Source of the DNA: Accumulibacter sp.
GTDB lineage: Bacteria; Pseudomonadota; Gammaproteobacteria; Burkholderiales; Rhodocyclaceae
Assembly (NCBI GenBank): GCA_031276375.1
Contig: JAISNE010000196.1
Location: 1 to 8,894, forward strand
Direction: 5' to 3'
Length of the DNA stretch: 8,894 bases
Below, one piece after another: positions 4,096 to 8,894 of the stretch. A program made the position numbers and the translations under genes. The notes beneath the pieces are model-generated. The model was not told the DNA's origin. It did not search any database and saw only the letters and a program-made list of their open reading frames with translations. The first letter of the stretch is position 1, and every line of letters starts with the position of its first letter.

Positions 4096-7000
4096 CGTAT
4101 GATCTCCGCGTCGCAGTTGTCCGATACCCGCTTGATGCGGGCCTTCAGTTCGGGGGTGACGGTGATGTGCTCCAGGGCGCCCGGAATCAGCCGGGCCGCT
4201 TCACGGCTTTCGCCGCCGACCACGATGCGCGATTTCTCGAAGAGTTCGGGAATGTCCTGGTAGCAGGTCTTGCAGTTGCTGCATTTGGTCGAATCCTCGA
4301 TGGTCACCAGCGCGCTAGCGCCATCCGCGGCCACGGCCGCCGGCTCGGACGGCGCCGGCGCGGCGGCGGTCGCCGCCCCGACCGGAATGGCCTTGATCAG
4401 CCCGGCGGCGGGCGCCTTGCTCGACGTGGCCAGTTCGGACATGGCGCGGGCGATGGCGTCGAGCGAACTGTCGTGGCGTTCGGTGGATTCCTTGATCTCC
4501 GTCCGCAAGGCGTCGATCGCGGCGCGGTGGCTGGCGTCCATGCGCGCCACGTCGAAGCCGGCGAGGTATTGCAGCGTCTGCCAGTTCGCGCGGCGCTCCT
4601 CGATCAGCTCGACGATGGCCTCGGTCATGCCCATCCGCACCAGACGCTGCCCGGCATCCACCGAGAAGACGAACGGCGTCTTGCCCGTTCGCGCCTCGGC
4701 CGGCAGGTCGACGAATTCGGCCACCGGAACGAGGTTCGCCGCGTCGGCGGGCAGTTTCCTGAACTGCTTGCGGAAACGGATTTCGCCGAGCGCGAAACTG
4801 GCCGGCGTGAGATCGATTTCCATCAGTTTGAGTTCGCCGTCCGCGTCGCGGTATTCCAGCGTGGTCTTCGCCCAGGTCTTGTCCGGATCGGGGTTGCCGT
4901 CGAGCGAGAACCACTCGTGCAGCGTCTTGCCGCGCCGCGGATCGTGCACGAACACCGGGTTCATGCGGCTCTCCACCGCGAGGCGCGCCTGACGGGCGGA
5001 GGCGTTGTCGCCAATGCCGTGTTCGCCCTGGCACGGCGTGTAAACGTCGAGCACGGCGGGCGCGTCGGCATACGAGAGAAACTCCATCGTGTTCTTCAGG
5101 TAGTGTCCCTGCAGGGCCGTGCTCGTCGAACAGACGAAGACGTTCGGATGGAACGAGGCGATCAGGCCCAGTTCCTTGCGCGCTTCGCGCTTGCCGCCGT
5201 GCGCGCCGCCATGCCGCGCGAGGTCCGAATCCTGGCCGGTGAAGCTCGATGTCGAAGCCTGTCCGCCGGTGTTGGAATACACCCCGGTGTTGAGCACCAG
5301 CACCTTGATCGGCGTGCCGCTGGCCAGGATGCGCGAGAACGCGCCAAAGCCGATGTCGTAGGTCGCGCCGTCGCCGCCGATGGTAATCACCGTCGGCAGG
5401 AGCGCCAGTTCTTCCTTGGTGAACTGCGGCCACGACAGGTAGCGGAATTCCTTGTCATGCTGCTCCGGCACGTAGGCGTCGTCGAGTTCCAGGCGCGCCA
5501 GGCGCAAGGCCCGCACGTCCGGCACGCTTTGCGCCGAAACGCCCTCGAAGAGGCCCTTGGCCAGCGGCTGGGCGTCCTGGAACAGGCTGTTGACCCACGG
5601 ATCGTTGTAGGCGTTGAACGGGAAGGTCGAGGCATAGACGCTGCTGCACCCGGTCGAGTTGGCGACGATCGCCCCGGCCGGACCGTTGCCGGTCGGCCCG
5701 CCTTCATAGAGGTACAGACGTTTTTCCAGCGTGGCCAGGAGTTCACCGATGCGCCGGCTGCGTTCGGCGTCCTGCTGGCCCAGCGAGGCCTGCTTGGCGG
5801 CCAGATCGGCGATCAGCTTTTCCAGTTCCGCGATGTGCTCGCGCCGCCGCTTCCCGGTGAGCGCGTGGTTGGCCGCCATCACCAGCCGGATCGCCGTCAC
5901 TTCGCCGCAGCCGCGGCAGCCGCCGTGGCCGCCGGTCGTCGAATAGTAATTGTCGTGATCGAGCATCAGGCGCTTGATCTCGCCGCCGTCCTGGATGGCG
6001 CCGTCGACGAAGCGCGCCGGCGTGTTCGGCGACTGGCTCATGAAATCGAAACGCTCCTGCAAGGTTTCCAGCAAGGCCGCGTCCTGCTCTTGCGTGGCCA
6101 GCGCGCCGGGGCCGCAGACATCGACGCATTCCAGGCAGCCGGTGCACTTCCAGGGGTCGATGGTCACCGAATACAGGCCGCCGCTGCCGGGACTGGCTTT
6201 TTCGGCGGCGTCGAAAAACGGCCGCGTGCGCGCGACCGGGAAGGCGGCCAGCACGTTGACCAGCTTGCTGAAATTGGCCAGCAGCGTCGCCTGGCGCGTC
6301 GGCAGATTGGCGGCCGCCTCGGCGACGAGTTCGTGGAAAGCGCGGACTTCCTTGCCTTGCCGGTAGGCCTCGCGGACCGCCTCGGCGACCGTGTAGAGCT
6401 GGTCGCGCATGGCCTCGCGCTGCGCCTCGGTGAGGTCGAGCCGGCGGATGCCGGTGAGCAGCAGTTCGTGGATTTCATGCACGGTGTTCGGGATGGCCGC
6501 GTCCGGGCAGACCAGCGTGCATTCCATGCAGCCGGTGCACAGGTCGGGATTGAACAGCGGCACGCTGCGGCGGAACAGGCCCTTGTCCTTCGACCCGGCG
6601 CTGCCGGCCGGCATGAACAGGCCGGTGCCGGGCAGCACCGGCGCCTCGCCGATGCTGCCTTCGCGGAACGGCCTGGCGATCATGTCGTCGAAATACTCGC
6701 GGTCGAACAGGCCGCAGACCGACGCGCCGCCGGGCTGGCATACCGAGGCGGACAGCGACACGTTGCGCAGCATGATCGGCGCCGGTTTGGCGTCGATCTC
6801 TCTCAACGCCGGCTGATCGTAATCGACGCGCCGCGTCGCCTCGATGCCCTCGCGGATCACTTCCATGTTGCCCTCGACCACCGCCGCGCCCTTGGTGCCG
6901 AACTTCTTGGTGATCTGCTTCTTCACCTTTTCCAGAATGGCCTCGGCCGATGCGCCGGCGGTCACTTGCGGAACATGCCCGGCGACCGCGCCGATGAAGG

Positions 7001-8894
7001 CGATGCCCATCATGCGCGTGGCCAGTTCCGGCGTCGGCGCGTGCTTCTTGGCGACCGCGAAGGCGTCGATGACGAAGAAATTGATCTTCTTCTCGCGGAT
7101 CGTCTTGCGCGCCCGCGCCGGCAACTCTTCCCAGACCTTTTCCGGCTCCGAGGCCGATTGCAGGATGAACGTGCCGCCCTCGGCCAACCCCTTGAGCGGG
7201 TTGGTGTGGATGAAGGAACGGTGGTCGGGCGAAATGACCACTTCGACGTCCTCCAGCTCCGCGTTGGTGATCTTGATCGGCTCGGGAGAAAGCGTGATGT
7301 AGTAGTTGGTCGGCGCTCCGCTCTTTTCCGAGCCGTACTTCGGCGCCGCCTTGGAGTGCATGTCGAGCACGCCGGCCAGGATGTCGGTCAGGAGCTTGCC
7401 GGAAGCGATCGTGCCGTAGCCGCCGACCGAGTGGAAACGCACGCGGAAGGCCGCATCCGGCAGCAGGCGCGGATTGGCCGCGGTGTCCAGCGCCATCGCC
7501 TCGGTTTCCGGATACGCCGCCTTGAGTTTCTTCTGGAGATCGACCAGGCGCGGATTCGTTTCCGTGGAGAAGAACTGCGAGCCAAGATAGATCAGCGCCG
7601 CGCCCCGGTCTTCCCGCATGTTCTCGAACGCGGCGACGAGATGGCGCGGTTGCAGGTCGTGCCCGCCCAGGCCGAAGATCGCCGTGGTCAGCCTCGGCGC
7701 GGATTCGAGCGCCGCGATACCGGCGTGGCGCTCGGCCTCGCCGGGTTTGACGGCGCCGTTTTCGAGCGCCTTGAACAGCGCCTGGGTGACCAGGGTGGTC
7801 AGCGCCGTCTGCTCGGAACGCTCCAGCACCGTCACCGCCTTCTTGCCGGCCAGCGCGGCCACCACTTCGGCTTCCGGGAAAGGCTGCAACAGCTTGATCG
7901 AAACGAGGCCGACCTTCTGGCCCTGGCCGCGCAGATAAGTAACGACCGCTTCAACGTCGTCGCACACCGAACCCAGGCCGACCATCACCGTTTCGGCGTC
8001 GTCGCACATGAAAGTGTGCACCGGCGAATACACGCGGCCGGTCAGTTCGGAATACTCGGCCATCGCCTGCCGCGCCAGCGCCGGCACCGCGCTGGCGAAG
8101 TGCGTGCGGTGGTCGGCCGCGCCGGCCTGGAAGTCCGGCTGATTCTGCACCGGCCCGGTCAAGCCGGGATTGTTGATGTCGACCAGCGCCGGAACGAGCT
8201 GGCGCGTGCCTTTCTCGAAAGCGTTGATCCACTGGCGGCGCCACGCGCCGCGCAATTCCTCGGGCAGCCAGCCGAGCGTTTTTTCGACCAGATCCCCCGC
8301 GTTGTCCTTTTCGATTTCCGCGGCATTGGCGTCGAGATACTCTTTCAGCGCCTCCAGATTCTTTTCCGTCACATCGGCGGTGTGCCGCGCGAGGAACTGT
8401 TCGAGCTGGAACACGCGGCCCTTGGAGCCGAACAGCACTTCCTGCGCCAGCGTCGGCGCCTTGATGCGCCCGGCCGGATCGCCCAGGTACTCGCGCAAGA
8501 GTTCCGGCTCCGGCAGCAGCGCCTCGCTCATCATGTGGCTGGTGGCGAAGCCGTCCATCGCGTTGGCCACCGGAATCAGCGACAGCGCCGCCGTGCGGTA
8601 GGAAATCGCCGCGAGATCGGCCGCTTCCTGCGGGTTGGAGCCGAACAGAATGGTGTAGCCGGAGGACAGCAAGGCATAAACGTCGTCGTGCCCGGCCATC
8701 ACGTTGAGCGAATGCTTGGAAACGACGCGCGCCGCCACTTGCAGCACGAAGCCGCCGACTTTCTTGCCGACCGTCACGTAGTGCGATTCGAGCGCGTACA
8801 GGATGCCCTGGCTCGACGAGGCGTTGGAGATGAACTGCCCGCCGGTCAGCGCCGCGCCCAGCGCGCCGCTCTGCGCCGAATGCTCGCCTTCAGG
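4092..8894 (-). CDS. Very large 2-oxoacid (pyruvate):ferredoxin oxidoreductase with tethered C-terminal ferredoxin; 5' end outside window
   Basis: Fused PFOR/NifJ-family enzyme: 2-oxoacid + CoA to acyl-CoA, CO2 and low-potential electrons. 1600 codons are visible. The frame is open to the right edge and residues before the GTG at 8777 still match PFOR domain I, so that GTG is not the start. Numbering from it: domain I 1-100, with VAARVVSKHSL carrying R17 at the position of the pyruvate-contacting Arg of known PFORs; domain II about 250-340; gamma-type domain about 445-650 (FHSVGGYGTIASGK); two ferredoxin motifs, CTGCMECTLVCP 747-758 and CTGCLECVDVCG 878-889 (Gly replaces the usual Pro); proximal-cluster CRGCGE 954-959; TGCSS 1042-1046; TPP site GDGATYDIGFG 1135-1145 with YSNTGGQ 1167-1173. 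Helical insertions fall near 105-205, 765-865 and 975-1025. An Ala/Pro linker (about 1453-1490) leads to a ferredoxin domain with C1499, C1502, C1505 and C1555. Ordinary PFOR has about 1170-1230 residues. Pyruvate is the likeliest substrate; another 2-oxoacid is possible. Confidence 0.92.
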   Translation of the reverse strand, partial: PEGEHSAQSGALGAALTGGQFISNASSSQGILYALESHYVTVGKKVGGFVLQVAARVVSKHSLNVMAGHDDVYALLSSGYTILFGSNPQEAADLAAISYRTAALSLIPVANAMDGFATSHMMSEALLPEPELLREYLGDPAGRIKAPTLAQEVLFGSKGRVFQLEQFLARHTADVTEKNLEALKEYLDANAAEIEKDNAGDLVEKTLGWLPEELRGAWRRQWINAFEKGTRQLVPALVDINNPGLTGPVQNQPDFQAGAADHRTHFASAVPALARQAMAEYSELTGRVYSPVHTFMCDDAETVMVGLGSVCDDVEAVVTYLRGQGQKVGLVSIKLLQPFPEAEVVAALAGKKAVTVLERSEQTALTTLVTQALFKALENGAVKPGEAERHAGIAALESAPRLTTAIFGLGGHDLQPRHLVAAFENMREDRGAALIYLGSQFFSTETNPRLVDLQKKLKAAYPETEAMALDTAANPRLLPDAAFRVRFHSVGGYGTIASGKLLTDILAGVLDMHSKAAPKYGSEKSGAPTNYYITLSPEPIKITNAELEDVEVVISPDHRSFIHTNPLKGLAEGGTFILQSASEPEKVWEELPARARKTIREKKINFFVIDAFAVAKKHAPTPELATRMMGIAFIGAVAGHVPQVTAGASAEAILEKVKKQITKKFGTKGAAVVEGNMEVIREGIEATRRVDYDQPALREIDAKPAPIMLRNVSLSASVCQPGGASVCGLFDREYFDDMIARPFREGSIGEAPVLPGTGLFMPAGSAGSKDKGLFRRSVPLFNPDLCTGCMECTLVCPDAAIPNTVHEIHELLLTGIRRLDLTEAQREAMRDQLYTVAEAVREAYRQGKEVRAFHELVAEAAANLPTRQATLLANFSKLVNVLAAFPVARTRPFFDAAEKASPGSGGLYSVTIDPWKCTGCLECVDVCGPGALATQEQDAALLETLQERFDFMSQSPNTPARFVDGAIQDGGEIKRLMLDHDNYYSTTGGHGGCRGCGEVTAIRLVMAANHALTGKRRREHIAELEKLIADLAAKQASLGQQDAERSRRIGELLATLEKRLYLYEGGPTGNGPAGAIVANSTGCSSVYASTFPFNAYNDPWVNSLFQDAQPLAKGLFEGVSAQSVPDVRALRLARLELDDAYVPEQHDKEFRYLSWPQFTKEELALLPTVITIGGDGATYDIGFGAFSRILASGTPIKVLVLNTGVYSNTGGQASTSSFTGQDSDLARHGGAHGGKREARKELGLIASFHPNVFVCSTSTALQGHYLKNTMEFLSYADAPAVLDVYTPCQGEHGIGDNASARQARLAVESRMNPVFVHDPRRGKTLHEWFSLDGNPDPDKTWAKTTLEYRDADGELKLMEIDLTPASFALGEIRFRKQFRKLPADAANLVPVAEFVDLPAEARTGKTPFVFSVDAGQRLVRMGMTEAIVELIEERRANWQTLQYLAGFDVARMDASHRAAIDALRTEIKESTERHDSSLDAIARAMSELATSSKAPAAGLIKAIPVGAATAAAPAPSEPAAVAADGASALVTIEDSTKCSNCKTCYQDIPELFEKSRIVVGGESREAARLIPGALEHITVTPELKARIKRVSDNCDAEIIR
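4102..4107 (-). promoter_or_regulatory. Ribosome binding site of the NfnB-NfnA fusion gene
   Basis: GGAGAT on the minus strand, 6 nt before the ATG at 4095 and inside the end of the upstream reading frame. It supports this start codon over later in-frame candidates. Confidence 0.65.

Larger units (their letters stand above)
4092..4310 (-). other. C-terminal single-cluster ferredoxin domain of the PFOR-like protein
   Basis: The last 72 residues begin ALVTIEDSTKCSNCKTCYQD and hold C-x2-C-x2-C (C1499, C1502, C1505) plus a distant C1555 in DNCDAEII. This matches small one-cluster [4Fe-4S] ferredoxins, with NCDAEI replacing the usual CP(V/T)xAI ending. An Ala/Pro-rich stretch of roughly 38 residues, encoded at about 4311-4421, separates it from the catalytic body and looks flexible. 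The domain could act as a built-in mobile electron carrier. The role is inferred; the cysteine pattern is seen directly. Confidence 0.75.

Noticed and set aside
2605..4263. 552-codon open frame on the plus strand
   Set aside because: It is antisense to the Nfn fusion, whose motifs are unambiguous. The product is low-complexity (rich in Arg, Ala, Asp, Val, Glu) and resembles no family. High third-position GC removes stops from the opposite strand.
8775..8777. GTG as the start codon of the PFOR-like gene
   Set aside because: The 39 codons upstream to the window edge stay open and encode recognisable PFOR domain I sequence (for example ASSSQGILYALES), so the gene begins outside the window.

Overview
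The window is GC-rich, with strong third-position GC bias in its two large genes, and looks like a chromosomal segment of a proteobacterium. A beta-proteobacterium of the Rhodocyclales type is my guess from overall composition and repeat style; no marker gene here confirms it. All convincing genes lie on the minus strand, so the biological order runs from high to low coordinates.

Region 8894-4092 is the 3' part, 1600 codons, of a very large 2-oxoacid:ferredoxin oxidoreductase of the fused NifJ/PFOR type. Its start lies beyond the right edge. It keeps the TPP-binding core, the pyruvate-contact Arg position and the cysteines for three [4Fe-4S] clusters. Compared with ordinary PFOR (about 1170-1230 residues) it has at least three helical insertions and a C-terminal single-cluster ferredoxin domain on an Ala/Pro-rich linker. 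Region 4095-1246 is joined to it by an ATGA stop/start overlap. It encodes a 949-residue fusion of the two subunits of an NfnAB-type electron-bifurcating transhydrogenase (GltD-like FAD/NADP module with Fe-S domain, then a PyrK-like FAD/NAD/[2Fe-2S] module), preceded by about 195 residues I do not recognise. The two proteins together suggest a machine that oxidises pyruvate (or a related 2-oxoacid) to acetyl-CoA and delivers the electrons through a tethered ferredoxin to NAD(P)+. This is the most interesting content of the window.

Region 1245-880 is a 366-bp intergenic stretch packed with palindromic repeats: a two-hairpin REP-like element, a third hairpin, and an element of two inverted CAG-type heptad arrays around a perfect GC hairpin.

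Region 879-235 is a hicA-hicB type II toxin-antitoxin pair. A perfect palindrome sits between its candidate -35 and -10 boxes, and the predicted transcript would start at or next to the hicA ATG. Region 1-234 carries no recognised gene. It has a small inverted repeat and a start-like signal in front of an unconvincing plus-strand frame.
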